In this document: piece by piece, positions 34,997 through 46,135 of the stretch
How the letters are laid out: each line of letters starts with the position of its first letter
Numbering within the stretch: position 1 is the first letter of the stretch
Notes under the pieces: generated by a model
What the model saw: only the letters and a program-made list of their open reading frames with translations
Databases searched by the model: none
What the model was told of the DNA's origin: nothing
Program-made: the position numbers and the translations under genes
Assembly: GCF_006715005.1 (NCBI RefSeq)
Contig: NZ_VFMJ01000001.1
Span: 4,340,001 to 4,404,000, forward strand
DNA: 64,000 nt
DNA from: Serratia marcescens
GTDB taxonomy: Bacteria; Pseudomonadota; Gammaproteobacteria; Enterobacterales; Enterobacteriaceae
Direction: 5' to 3'

Positions 34997-35763
34997 TTAT
35001 TCTTCGCCCAAATAAGCCCGGATCACGTCCGGGTTGTTGCGGATCTCCGCCGGTGTGCCCTGCGCCAGCGGCGTGCCCTGATTCACCACGTAAATGCGGT
35101 CGGAAATGCCCATCACCAGCTTCATGTCGTGCTCGATCAGCAGCACCGATACCTTATGCCGATCGCGCAGCTCGACGATCAGGTGATCCAGCTCGTCGGT
35201 CTCTTTCGGGTTGAGGCCGGCGGCCGGTTCATCCAGCATCAGCAGCTCCGGCCGGGTCACCATGCAGCGGGCGATCTCCAGCCGCCGCTGCTGCCCATAG
35301 GCCAGGTTGCCCGCCGAGCGGTTGGCCATTTCCAGCAGGCCGACGCGCTCCAGCCACTCCGCCGCGCGCGCCAGCGCTTCGGCTTCGGCGCGGCGGAACG
35401 CCGGGGTTTTCAGCAACCCGGCAAACACGCCGCTTTTCAGGTGCTGATGCTGCGCCACCAGCAGGTTTTCGATCACCGTCATTTCACGGAACAGCCGCAC
35501 GTGCTGGAAGGTGCGCACCACCCCCATGCGGGCGATGGCCTGCCCCGCCAACCCTTCCAGGTGGCGATCGCGCAATTTGATGGTGCCGCCGGTCGGGCGG
35601 TAAAAACCGGTCAGGCAGTTGAACACCGTGGTCTTACCGGCGCCGTTGGGGCCGATCAGCGACACGATTTCACCTTCGTTCAGCGTCAACGCCACGTTGT
35701 TGACCGCCAGCAGCCCGCCGAAACGCATCGACAGGCCCTCCACCTGCAGCAAAGGTTGAACGC

Positions 35764-35767
<4 letters not shown>
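34997..35767 (-). CDS. livG: Branched-chain amino acid ABC transporter ATPase LivG
   Basis: 256-residue ATPase subunit. Walker [10 protein letters not shown], signature [14 protein letters not shown], Walker [14 protein letters not shown]. The start [18 protein letters not shown] overlaps the livM stop by ATGA; the longer frame upstream is livM sequence and is discarded. Confidence 0.97.
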
Positions 35768-37970
<2,203 letters not shown>

Positions 37971-37993
37971 ACTCTGAACCCTTGGCTGCGAAA

Positions 37994-38016
37994 CCCGCCG
38001 GCGGAGAACCGGCGGG
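37994..38016 (-). other. Intercistronic hairpin 1 between livK and livH
   Basis: CCCGCCGG-7 nt-CCGGCGGG, eight perfect pairs, no U-tract. Confidence 0.7.
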
Positions 38017-38049
38017 TAAAGGGAGACGGGGCCGGCAAGCCGACCCGCC

Positions 38050-38069
38050 GGGCGCAGCGGGCTGCGCCC
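38050..38069 (-). other. Intercistronic hairpin 2 between livK and livH
   Basis: GGGCGCAGC-gg-GCTGCGCCC, nine possible pairs, 18 bp after the livK stop. Together with hairpin 1 it likely makes livK mRNA more abundant than livHMGF. Confidence 0.72.
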
Positions 38070-38087
38070 CACCCTAATCATTATGGC

Positions 38088-39203
38088 TTATTTGATCGGT
38101 GTGGACGTGCCGTTGGCATGCCATTCGAACACGCCGAACTCGAAGCCTTTCAGATCGCCCTTGTCATCCCAGGTCAGCGGCCCCATCACGGTCTCCACCG
38201 GCTTGCCGGTTTTCAGATCCTTGACGATATCCGCCGGCTCCTGGCTGCCGCTGCGCTCCATGCCGGTGGTCAGCGACTGCAGCGCGGCATAGGTGGTCCA
38301 GACGAACGGGCCGGTCGGATCCAGCTTCTTGGCTTTCAATGCATCGACGATCGGCTGGTTGGCAGGCACCTGATCGTAGCGTTTCGGCAACGTCACCAGC
38401 ATGCCTTCCGAAGCGGCCCCGGCGATGTTGGACAGCGAGGAGTTGCCCACGCCTTCCGGCCCCATGAAGCGGGTGGTCAACCCGGCCTGCTTGGCCTGAC
38501 GCAGGATCTGGCCCATTTCCGGGTAGTAACCGCCGAAGTACACGAAGTCGATATTTTCTTTCTTCAGGCGCGCCACCAGGGTGGAGAAGTCTTTGTCGCC
38601 GGCGGTGATGCCTTCGAACATCGCCACTTCGGTGCCCTGTTTTTTCAGGCTGTCGCGCACCGAGCGCGCCAGGCCTTCACCGTATTGCTGCTTGTCGTGC
38701 ACCACGGCGATGCGCTTCGGCTTGATGTCGCTGAGGATGTATTTGGCGGCGGTCGGGCCCTGATCCGAATCTAGGCCGGTGGTGCGCAGGATCATCTTGT
38801 AGCCGCGGGTGGTCAGATCGGCGTTGGTGGCCGCCGGGGTAATCATGATCACGCCTTCGTCTTCATAGATATCGGACGCCGGCTGGGTGGACGAGGAGCA
38901 CAGGTGGCCGATCACGTAGCGAATGCCGTCGTTGATCACCTTGTTGGCGACCGCAACCGCCTGTTTCGGGTCGCAGGCGTCGTCGTATTCCACGCCGACC
39001 AGCTTGTCGCCCTTGATGCCGCCCTTGGCGTTGATGTCGGCAATCGCCTGGCGCGCGCCGGTAAACTCCATGTCGCCATACTGCGCGACCGGGCCGGACA
39101 TCGCCCCGACGATCGCTACCTTGATGTCTTTCGCCATGGCCGCCTGGCTCATGGCCATCGCAATACAACCCGCCAGCAGTGCCTTACCTGTTGTTAATTT
39201 CAT
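38088..39203 (-). CDS. livK: Leucine-specific periplasmic binding protein LivK
   Basis: 371-residue precursor with a signal peptide ([20 protein letters not shown], cleavage after AMA about residue 24) and mature start [20 protein letters not shown]. The stretch [20 protein letters not shown] is closer to E. coli LivK than LivJ. The disulfide cysteines are visible in YDDACDPKQ and [15 protein letters not shown] precedes the ATG. It is first gene of livKHMGF. No second binding-protein gene (livJ) is present in the window. Confidence 0.93.
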   Translation of the reverse strand: MKLTTGKALLAGCIAMAMSQAAMAKDIKVAIVGAMSGPVAQYGDMEFTGARQAIADINAKGGIKGDKLVGVEYDDACDPKQAVAVANKVINDGIRYVIGHLCSSSTQPASDIYEDEGVIMITPAATNADLTTRGYKMILRTTGLDSDQGPTAAKYILSDIKPKRIAVVHDKQQYGEGLARSVRDSLKKQGTEVAMFEGITAGDKDFSTLVARLKKENIDFVYFGGYYPEMGQILRQAKQAGLTTRFMGPEGVGNSSLSNIAGAASEGMLVTLPKRYDQVPANQPIVDALKAKKLDPTGPFVWTTYAALQSLTTGMERSGSQEPADIVKDLKTGKPVETVMGPLTWDDKGDLKGFEFGVFEWHANGTSTPIK

Positions 39204-39608
39204 CCGCAAATCCCCATCTGTCGTTGTGAACGTACCTGTTGTGTTTGCCTGCGCCCGATCGTTATTGACCGCTTTTGTTATAAGTAATAATGATTTAGGC
39301 GCTTTGTCGGCATTATTTTCTAATAAGACTTTATTTTTCATGTCATTAAACAGGAATTTTCTTCTGCAAATCAACTTCATCAGGCAGAAACAAGCGGTGT
39401 AAACAGGATAAAATTCGAATTAAATCTGCGCTGTTTACCTTGAGGCGCAGCGCGTTGTGCTGGTTAACAAACCCTTTACTAACTATTTACTCGGAAAATG
39501 CCCCATGCAAAAAACATATTGCACAGTAATCGTACAGAAAAACTTACACAACGCTCTGCACAAGATCTATTACACTGTCGACATCATTTAGCTGCGCGGA
39601 AATTCTGC
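39204..39608. other. livK-panM divergent intergenic region (405 bp)
   Basis: AT-rich DNA that must hold the livK and panM promoters. I see no convincing -35/-10 pair or operator. An open frame of 59 codons continues upstream of livK in phase, but its leucines are all TTA or similar AT-rich codons unlike the gene, so it is not annotated as coding. Lrp control is known for E. coli liv genes but no site can be pinpointed here. Confidence 0.5.
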
Positions 39609-40001
39609 ATGAAACTGACCATCGAGCGCCTGACCGCGCTGTCCCCGCAAGACCTTATCGACCTCGGTAAAATTTGGCCGCATCAGCAGCCGGAACAGTG
39701 GCAGCGCTGGCTGAGCGACGGCAAGGCGCTGTTCGCCGCCCGTTTCAACGAGCGCCTGCTGGGCGCGGTGAAAATCGCGCTGCAGGATGACCGCGCCGAG
39801 CTGCAGGACCTGCTGGTGCGCGAAGTGACGCGCCGCCGCGGCGTCGGTCTTTACCTGGTGCAGGATGCGCAGCGTCAGCTGCCGCAGGTCGTCCACTGGC
39901 AGCTGTCTACCGCCGGCCTGGCGCCGCGTGAACGTGGGGAAGTCGATAACTTCATGCGCGCCTGCGGCTTCGCACCGCAGGGCGACCTCTGGCAAAAATG
40001 A
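39609..40001 (+). CDS. panM: PanD maturation/regulation factor PanM (PanZ)
   Basis: GNAT-fold protein that binds acetyl-CoA and PanD, triggering self-cleavage of the aspartate decarboxylase zymogen and tuning pantothenate synthesis. 130 residues (E. coli 127), starting MKLTIERLTALSPQDLIDLG, with the CoA loop VREVTRRRGVGLYLV (about 80-94). The position next to livK is as in E. coli. Its stop overlaps the next ATG (ATGA), tying it to two uncharacterised genes downstream. Confidence 0.92.
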   Translation: MKLTIERLTALSPQDLIDLGKIWPHQQPEQWQRWLSDGKALFAARFNERLLGAVKIALQDDRAELQDLLVREVTRRRGVGLYLVQDAQRQLPQVVHWQLSTAGLAPRERGEVDNFMRACGFAPQGDLWQK

Positions 40002-41215
40002 AACGCCGGCTGGCGGCGCTGGTCTTGATTGCGCTGGGGCTAGCGGCCGCGCTCCTCGGGCGCCAGCAGGCGCTGCGCCTGGCCTCAGGCTGGGATCAGC
40101 AGGTTTATGTCTGGCAGCGGGTTTGGACGCCGCAGCACGCCGATGCGCTGGCGCACAGCCGCGATCTGTTCACCGGGCTGCGGGTGCTGGCGCTGCAGGT
40201 GCATCCGCGCGAAGGCTGGCGGGAAATCCCGGCCGATCTCAGCCTGCTGAAGCAGGACGGCCGCCCGCTCTGGCTGGTCGCACGCCTCGACGGCCAGCTG
40301 CCGCAACTGGACCAAGAAGCCATTATCCAGCGTCTGCTGGCGATCACCCAACGCTGGCAGGCGGCCGGGCTGCCCGTCACCGGCGTCGAGATCGATCATG
40401 ACGCCGCCACCGCCCGCCTGCCGGACTACCAACGCTTTCTACAGCGGCTGCGCCAACGGCTGCCCGCCGCTTTGCAACTCGGCATCACCGCCCTGCCGGC
40501 CTGGATCGGCTCACCCAACCTGCCCGGCGTACTGCAACAGGCCGACAGTTCCGTCCTGCAGGTGCACGCGGTGCTCTCGCCGCAGCAGGGGCTGTTTGAC
40601 GGCCCCTTGGCGCTGCGCTGGGTGCGGCAGTACGCTGCCGTCACACCGAAGCCGTTTCGCGTCGCGCTGCCGGCCTACGGCATGGCGCTGCTGGGGTTTG
40701 ATGCGCAGGGCGCGCAGGTGGAGAGCGAATCCTCGCTGCGCGTGGCGGGCAACGGCCGCGAGCTGACGGTCGCGCCGCAGCAGATCGCCGATTTTCTGCA
40801 AACGCTGGCGCAGCAAACGCCGCCCCGGCTGCGCGGCATTATCTGGTTCCGCTTGCCGCTGGCGGACGATCGGCGCGCCTGGTCGCTCGCCACGCTGCGA
40901 GCGGTGATCGAGCACCGGCCGCTGAACGTCGACTGGCAGGTAAAATTTAGGCCTCAGCCACAGCAAAACGGGCTGTATGATCTGATAATTCATAACAACG
41001 GGCCGGTGGATGCCCCGCTGCCGCAAGAGGTGGTCATCCGCGCCGACGACTGCCTGGCGGCGGACGCGGTCGGCAACTACCGGCTGGAATCCGCACCGCA
41101 ACGGCAACGCTTTATTCGCATCAGCGGCGACCAGCTGCGCGCCGGGCAATCCCGGCCGCTGGGCTGGCTGCGCTGCCAACAACTGACGCCAGGAGGCACC
41201 CTTGTCACACCTTGA
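39998..41215 (+). CDS. DUF3142 domain protein, function unknown
   Basis: 405-residue protein with an N-terminal hydrophobic segment (about 4-20), so probably exported or membrane-anchored facing the periplasm. It resembles the DUF3142 family. The alternating strand-helix pattern with conserved-looking patches WQRVWTP (39-45), GVEIDHD (129-135), VLQVHAV (186-192) and RGIIWFRLP (279-287) suggests a TIM-barrel glycosidase-like fold, with acidic residues in GVEIDHD as candidate catalytic groups; this is inference. A C-terminal beta-rich region (about 310-400) ends the protein. ATG overlaps panM and the 3' end overlaps the next gene by 14 bp, so all three are chained. Confidence 0.75.
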   Translation: MKRRLAALVLIALGLAAALLGRQQALRLASGWDQQVYVWQRVWTPQHADALAHSRDLFTGLRVLALQVHPREGWREIPADLSLLKQDGRPLWLVARLDGQLPQLDQEAIIQRLLAITQRWQAAGLPVTGVEIDHDAATARLPDYQRFLQRLRQRLPAALQLGITALPAWIGSPNLPGVLQQADSSVLQVHAVLSPQQGLFDGPLALRWVRQYAAVTPKPFRVALPAYGMALLGFDAQGAQVESESSLRVAGNGRELTVAPQQIADFLQTLAQQTPPRLRGIIWFRLPLADDRRAWSLATLRAVIEHRPLNVDWQVKFRPQPQQNGLYDLIIHNNGPVDAPLPQEVVIRADDCLAADAVGNYRLESAPQRQRFIRISGDQLRAGQSRPLGWLRCQQLTPGGTLVTP

Positions 41216-43277
41216 TACGCGCGCGGCACGGAACACCCGCCGCCTTCTTCCGCTGGCCATGCTGATCGGCGCCGCGCTGGCGCTGCCGCTGAACGGCTAT
41301 GCCTGCGGCCCGGATTTTCCTAACCGGCTGCTGATCGACCGCAACGGCACCCTGCTGTATATGCCGGAGGGCAATTTCGCCTTCGAAGCCGGCCGGCTGG
41401 TGCCGGCGGATAAACAGCTGCCGCGCTGGCAAGCCCCGCCGCCGCCGATGCCGCCGAAACCGATGCCGCAATCGCCGGAAACGATCGCGATCGGCAAAAT
41501 GCGCGCCGCCAAAACGGTGGAAGAAGCTGACGCCGTCAATACGCAGGGGCTGTCCAACGCCGCGCGCCTTTATCAACTGGGCGCCGTCGCTTTCGCCGGC
41601 CACGATCCGCGCGCCACAGACTATTTCCAACAGGTGCTGAAGCTACCGGCCGCCGAACAGGGCGACTGGGGGCTACGGGCGCAGTATTCGCTTGGGCGGA
41701 TATTGATGGCTGACCACGGTACGCCGGTGAATGAATCTGGTGAAGCGGCGCCCGCCGCCGAGCATCCGCCAAAAGCCACGCTTGAGCAGGCGCTGGCGGC
41801 GTTCCAGCAGGTGATCGACCGGGTGAAAAGCGGCGCCGCCGATCCCGATCAGCTGGCGCTGAGCAGCCTCGGGCAGCAGGCGCGTATCCACCTGTGGCTG
41901 GGGGACGTCGCCCCCGCCGCCCACCTCTATGCGCTACAGGCGGCGCAGGGCGATCCAAGCGGCGGGCAGTCGCTACAGTACGTCTCCAGCTACCTGGTCA
42001 ATCCCGACCATCTGGAAACGCTGAAACAGATCATCGGCGATCCGTTGATCCAGCAGTTGGTGACCATTGAGCTGTTCGCCCGCAGCGGCAACCTGCAAAT
42101 GGCGGATACCGACGGCAACGGCCGCTCCGCCCAGATTATCAGCCAGATCCTGACGCTGCTGGACGGCACGGTGAAAAGCGGCTTCGCCGGCAGCGATCGG
42201 CTGGCGGCATTGGCCTACCGTTCCGGGCAGTACCCGATGGCGGCCAGCCTGCTGAAAAACGCCGGCGACAGCGGCCTGGCGTGGTGGCTGCGCGCCAAGA
42301 TGGCGCTGCGCGACGGTGACGTGAAAGCTGCCACCGCCGCCTATGCCAAGGCGGCAAGCGCATTCCCCGCCGACGAAAGCTGGGGCGAACAGCGCAACGC
42401 CGACTTCGTCGCGGAAACCATCGTGCCCGAGTGCCGGGTGGCCGGCGAACAGGCTATCCTGGCGCTCAACCGCGGCGACTATCTGCAGGCGATGGACCTG
42501 CTGTATCGCGGCAAGGCGATCTACTGGGCCGACGTAGCCGACGTGGCGGAGCGGGTGCTGACCGTCGATGAGTTGAAAGGCTTTGTCGATAAGCACGCCC
42601 CGGCGCCGACGACGCCGCTCAAGCCGGTTAACCCGGACGACTACGGCGGCCAGCAGATCACGCCGGAAGTGCAGCTGCGCGAACTGTTGGCGCGGCGCTT
42701 GATGCGCGCCGGGCGGGCCGCAGAGGCGCAGGCCTACTTCGATATCCCCAACTACCGCCAGGCGGCGCAGCAGTATGCCGACGAGCTGAAGGCCGCCAAG
42801 GACAAGTCCGCCGCGCCGCTGACGCGCGCACAGGCTTACTATCGCGCCGCCAACCTGCTACGCGCCCAGGGGCTGGAGTTTACCGGCTATGAGATGACGC
42901 CGGACTACGCCATCTATGGCGCCGGCTATTCCTATCTGGGGGATGCGTTCGATACTCGCGAGCTGAAGCACAAAAGCTGGATAGACAGCGCAGAAGCGGC
43001 GCGCGCCAAGGCGGCGCTGCCGGCGCAGGACAACCGTTTCCTGCACTATCGCTGGCAGGCCGTGGGGTTGGCGCAGCAGGCGGCCGATCTGCTGCCGCCG
43101 AAAAGCCAGGCCTACGCCGCCGTGCTGTGTAACGCCGCCAGCTGGGTTATCAAGCGTGACGCCAAGACCGGCCGGGCACTTTATCAGCGCTACATCAACA
43201 CCGGCACCCGCTACCCGTGGGCGGCAAAATTCGGCTACGACTGCCCGGCGCCGGACTTCGCCACTGTTGCGCCATAA
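41202..43277 (+). CDS. Large exported helical-repeat protein, function unknown
   Basis: 691-residue protein starting at TTG behind a perfect AGGAGG, five bases away. A signal peptide (residues about 1-34, ...ALALPLNGYA) is followed by CGPDFPNRLL. Cys35 does not fit a strict lipobox, so signal peptidase I cleavage after Ala34 is as likely as lipidation. After a Pro-rich stretch (about 75-92) the rest is alpha-helical, with TPR/SEL1-like pairs (for example LYQLGAVAFAGHDPRATDYF, YRSGQYPMAASLLKNAG) through to the end. There is no enzyme motif. It overlaps the DUF3142 gene by 14 bp and ends at a strong terminator. I do not recognise an E. coli homologue. Confidence 0.7.
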   Translation: MSHLDTRAARNTRRLLPLAMLIGAALALPLNGYACGPDFPNRLLIDRNGTLLYMPEGNFAFEAGRLVPADKQLPRWQAPPPPMPPKPMPQSPETIAIGKMRAAKTVEEADAVNTQGLSNAARLYQLGAVAFAGHDPRATDYFQQVLKLPAAEQGDWGLRAQYSLGRILMADHGTPVNESGEAAPAAEHPPKATLEQALAAFQQVIDRVKSGAADPDQLALSSLGQQARIHLWLGDVAPAAHLYALQAAQGDPSGGQSLQYVSSYLVNPDHLETLKQIIGDPLIQQLVTIELFARSGNLQMADTDGNGRSAQIISQILTLLDGTVKSGFAGSDRLAALAYRSGQYPMAASLLKNAGDSGLAWWLRAKMALRDGDVKAATAAYAKAASAFPADESWGEQRNADFVAETIVPECRVAGEQAILALNRGDYLQAMDLLYRGKAIYWADVADVAERVLTVDELKGFVDKHAPAPTTPLKPVNPDDYGGQQITPEVQLRELLARRLMRAGRAAEAQAYFDIPNYRQAAQQYADELKAAKDKSAAPLTRAQAYYRAANLLRAQGLEFTGYEMTPDYAIYGAGYSYLGDAFDTRELKHKSWIDSAEAARAKAALPAQDNRFLHYRWQAVGLAQQAADLLPPKSQAYAAVLCNAASWVIKRDAKTGRALYQRYINTGTRYPWAAKFGYDCPAPDFATVAP

Positions 43278-43295
43278 CGCCGAATTTCAGGCATG

Positions 43296-43324
43296 AAAAA
43301 GCCCGGCTTGCCGGGCTTTTTTTT
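43296..43324. terminator. Bidirectional terminator between 691-aa gene and rpoH
   Basis: AAAAAGCCCGGC-tt-GCCGGGCTTTTTTTT; strong stem with A-run and T-run on opposite sides, serving both convergent genes. Confidence 0.92.
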
Positions 43325-43340
43325 CGAATATCGCATCGAC

Positions 43341-44198
43341 TCAGGCTTCAATCGCCATTTTCAATTTCTTCATGGCGTTCTTTTCCAACTGGCGCACGCG
43401 CTCGGCGGAAACGCCGTACTGATCGGCCAGCTCCTGCAGCGTCGACTTGTTGTCGTCGTCCAGCCAACGGGCGCGGATGATATGCTGGCTGCGCTCGTCC
43501 AGACCTTCCAGCGCATAGGCCAGTTTGTCTGCGGCGTTGCTTTCCCAGTTATCTTCCTCGATGCCTTCGGCGAAGTCGGAGCTCTTGTCCTGCAGGTACA
43601 GCACCGGCGCCATCGCCTGGCCATCGCGGGCCTCGTCGTCCGGAGTCGGATCGAAGGTCATGTCCTGCGCCGCCATGCGAGATTCCATCTCGCGCACGTC
43701 TTTGCTGGTGACGCCCAGCTCGCGGGCCACCAGCTCCACTTCGTCCTGGTTGAACCAACCCAAACGCTGTTTGGTTTTGCGCAGGTTAAAGAACAGCTTG
43801 CGCTGCGCTTTGGTGGTCGCCACTTTCACGATGCGCCAGTTGCGCAATACGTACTCGTGGATTTCCGCCTTAATCCAATGCACCGCAAAGGAAACCAGAC
43901 GCACGCCGACTTCAGGGTTGAAGCGGCGAACGGCTTTCATCAGGCCGATATTGCCTTCCTGAATCAGGTCCGCCTGCGGCAGACCGTAGCCTGAATAGTT
44001 GCGGGCAATATGAGCGACAAAGCGCAGGTGAGACAGGATGAGCTGCTTAGCGGCATCCAGATCGCCCTGATAATGCAGCCGTTCAGCCAGCTCCCGCTCT
44101 TCCTCTGCCGTCAGCATCGGATAGGCGTTGGCTGCCCGGATATAGGCTTCCAAGCTACCTTGGGGTACTAAGGCTAAAGTTTGCATTTCTTTGGTCAT
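43341..44198 (-). CDS. rpoH: Heat-shock sigma factor RpoH (sigma-32)
   Basis: Directs RNA polymerase to heat-shock promoters. 285 residues (E. coli 284). Region 2 contains [20 protein letters not shown] and [20 protein letters not shown]; the RpoH box [18 protein letters not shown] (132-149) is diagnostic; region 4.2 is [19 protein letters not shown]. Translation initiates at ATGACC after GAGAGGGTTTGA, almost the E. coli arrangement. The 5' mRNA is known in E. coli to act as a thermometer; the conserved start context suggests the same but folding was not computed. Confidence 0.98.
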   Translation of the reverse strand: MTKEMQTLALVPQGSLEAYIRAANAYPMLTAEEERELAERLHYQGDLDAAKQLILSHLRFVAHIARNYSGYGLPQADLIQEGNIGLMKAVRRFNPEVGVRLVSFAVHWIKAEIHEYVLRNWRIVKVATTKAQRKLFFNLRKTKQRLGWFNQDEVELVARELGVTSKDVREMESRMAAQDMTFDPTPDDEARDGQAMAPVLYLQDKSSDFAEGIEEDNWESNAADKLAYALEGLDERSQHIIRARWLDDDNKSTLQELADQYGVSAERVRQLEKNAMKKLKMAIEA

Positions 44199-44326
44199 TC
44201 AAACCCTCTCTATGAGAATACAAAATCATGCAGGTGATTATTACAGCGGGGAAATGATTGATTCTACGGCAGTTGCTGAAGCAAAAGCGGTTCCACACGC
44301 CGGGCACCTTAACATTTGCTGCAATT

Positions 44327-44353
44327 TTTGACCGTACTCCGCCCTATAAGTTC
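44327..44353 (-). promoter_or_regulatory. Sigma-E (RpoE) promoter of rpoH
   Basis: On the minus strand GAACTT, 16 bp, TCAAA: a full -35 element and standard spacing with a good -10 for sigma-E. It corresponds to the rpoH P3 promoter of E. coli. About 130 bp upstream of the start codon. Confidence 0.8.
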
Positions 44354-44459
44354 ACCCTTTTTTGCAAGCATTGTTGCTGACAATACGTGACGAAGGTGCA
44401 GGCCGATAGGGAATTTGTGCGCTAAGAAGAGAGGTGTGGTGCTGACTTCGCTTGAGGTC

Positions 44460-44501
44460 ACTCTTCTCCCGCAACGCGATCAAAAGCAGCAGGAGAAGAG
44501 T
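44460..44501. repeat. 10-bp inverted repeat between ftsX and rpoH
   Basis: ACTCTTCTCC-22 nt-GGAGAAGAGT, 15 bp after the ftsX stop. There is no U-tract on the ftsX side, so it is a weak terminator candidate or an rpoH regulatory dyad. The remainder of the 317-bp gap 44199-44515 is rpoH promoter and leader DNA. Confidence 0.55.
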
Positions 44502-44515
44502 ATACCAAAAAAATC

Positions 44516-45469
44516 TTACTGTGGTGTAAATCGGCGTAAATGTTGCACTGTCGCCAGCCAGGCGGCGATCCAGCCGATCATGGCGGAGATGATCAGCAGC
44601 AGCAGCGCCTCATCCCAGCCCAGCCCGTGCAGGGTGAAGGTGGTGCCGAATACCTTGGCGACCCCGGCGACTACCGACTCCAGCTGCCACACCAGCGCGC
44701 CGGAGAGCACCAGCGACAGCAGCGCGCCGGCAAAGCCCAGCATCGCCCCGCCGTTGAGGAACGGCCGCAGGATAAAACCGTCGGTGGCACCGATCAGCTT
44801 CATCACGTTGATGGTGTCGCGACGGCTGAAGATGCTCAGACGCACGCTGTTGCCGATAACCAGGAACACCGCCACGATCATCAGCACGCCGATGATCGCC
44901 GCGATCTGGCCCGCCAGCCCGGTCAGCGCCGCCAGGCGGGCAAACCAGCTGTCATCCATACGCACTTCTTCCACGCCCTGCACCGCCGCTACGCGATCGC
45001 GCAGGGTGTTGAGGGTGTCCGAACTCTGGAAGCTCATCTTCGGCGTGACGATCGCCACCGCCGGCAGCGGGTTCTCTTCCAGCATGTCCAGCGCGCCGCC
45101 AAAGCCCGACCAGTTGCGGAACTCACCGCGCGCTTCTTCACGCGACAGGTAGTTCACCTTCTCCACGCCGGCTTCCGCCTTGATGGCGTCGAGCACTTTC
45201 AGCGCCGCGTCGTCATCGAGCGACTTATCCAGGTAGACCGTCAGCTGCGGCGTCGGGTACCACTGGCTGGCCGCGGTGCTGACGTTTTTCCACACGATGT
45301 AGCACACGCTCGGCAGCGTCAGGGAGATGGCGATCACCATCACCGTCAGCAGCGTCGCCAACGGCTGGCGCAGCATGTCTTTGATGGCGTTCATCCAGGC
45401 GTAACGCCACTGTTCGCGCCAGCCGCCGCGCAGCGCCTTGCTCTTGGCGGTTTTTGCGTTATTGGCCAT
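44516..45469 (-). CDS. ftsX: Cell division protein FtsX
   Basis: Four-helix inner-membrane partner of FtsE that activates septal peptidoglycan hydrolases (through EnvC). 317 residues: basic cytoplasmic N-terminus ([19 protein letters not shown]), TM1 about 38-60, a periplasmic loop to about 165, then three helices. It is shorter than E. coli FtsX (352), mainly at the N-terminus. It overlaps ftsE by 11 bp. Confidence 0.95.
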   Translation of the reverse strand: MANNAKTAKSKALRGGWREQWRYAWMNAIKDMLRQPLATLLTVMVIAISLTLPSVCYIVWKNVSTAASQWYPTPQLTVYLDKSLDDDAALKVLDAIKAEAGVEKVNYLSREEARGEFRNWSGFGGALDMLEENPLPAVAIVTPKMSFQSSDTLNTLRDRVAAVQGVEEVRMDDSWFARLAALTGLAGQIAAIIGVLMIVAVFLVIGNSVRLSIFSRRDTINVMKLIGATDGFILRPFLNGGAMLGFAGALLSLVLSGALVWQLESVVAGVAKVFGTTFTLHGLGWDEALLLLIISAMIGWIAAWLATVQHLRRFTPQ

Positions 45470-46130
45470 GGTGAGCGCCCCCTTGCATGCGGCCCTGGCT
45501 CAGCGTCAGGATGCGGTAATTACGGCGGGCGATAAGCCCGGTGTCGTGCGTCGCCATTAATACGGTGACGCCGACGCGATTGAATTCTTCAAACAGGCGC
45601 AGAATGCCTTCCGACAGCGCGTCGTCCAGGTTGCCGGTCGGCTCATCCGCCAGCAGCACCGCCGGCTTGTTCACCACCGCACGGGCGATGCCCACGCGCT
45701 GCTGCTCACCGCCGGACAGCTGAATCGGGAAGTTCTTCGCTTTATCCAGCAAACCGACCTTGTCCAGCGCGGCGGAGACGCGGCGACGGATGTCTTCGGT
45801 GCTGGCGCCGGCGATGATCAGCGGCATCGCCACGTTGTCATACACCGTGCGATCCAGCAGCAGATGGTGATCCTGGAAGATCATGCCGATCTGCCGACGC
45901 AGGAACGGCACCTCGCGGTTTTTCAAACGGCTGATGTCGTGGCCGCCAAACCAGATGTGGCCGGCGCTGGGCCGTTCGATACCGCAAATCAGTTTCAGCA
46001 GGGTACTTTTCCCCGCGCCGGAATGGCCGGTCAGAAACGCCATTTCCGCCGGGCGCAGATGGAAATCGACCCCCTGCAGCGCTTGCCGTCCGCCCAGATA
46101 AGCTTTACTGACCTGTTCAAAGCGAATCAT
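45459..46130 (-). CDS. ftsE: Cell division ATP-binding protein FtsE
   Basis: ABC ATPase driving FtsX. 223 residues with Walker [10 protein letters not shown] (about 36-44), signature [14 protein letters not shown], Walker [13 protein letters not shown], and H-loop MATHD. It begins 5 bp after ftsY. ftsY-ftsE-ftsX is the standard operon. Confidence 0.97.
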   Translation of the reverse strand: MIRFEQVSKAYLGGRQALQGVDFHLRPAEMAFLTGHSGAGKSTLLKLICGIERPSAGHIWFGGHDISRLKNREVPFLRRQIGMIFQDHHLLLDRTVYDNVAMPLIIAGASTEDIRRRVSAALDKVGLLDKAKNFPIQLSGGEQQRVGIARAVVNKPAVLLADEPTGNLDDALSEGILRLFEEFNRVGVTVLMATHDTGLIARRNYRILTLSQGRMQGGAHHGQ

Positions 46131-46135
46131 CCGTA

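Noticed and set aside
39204..39380. 59-codon in-frame extension of livK with runs of leucine codons, considered as a leucine leader peptide
   Set aside because: It is AT-rich DNA with TTA codons unlike the genes around it, has no stop or attenuator pair before livK, and the proper signal peptide starts at 39203.
44460..44501. Rho-independent terminator of ftsYEX
   Set aside because: The 10-bp dyad has a 22-nt loop and no U-tract on the downstream side, so it is listed only as an inverted repeat.
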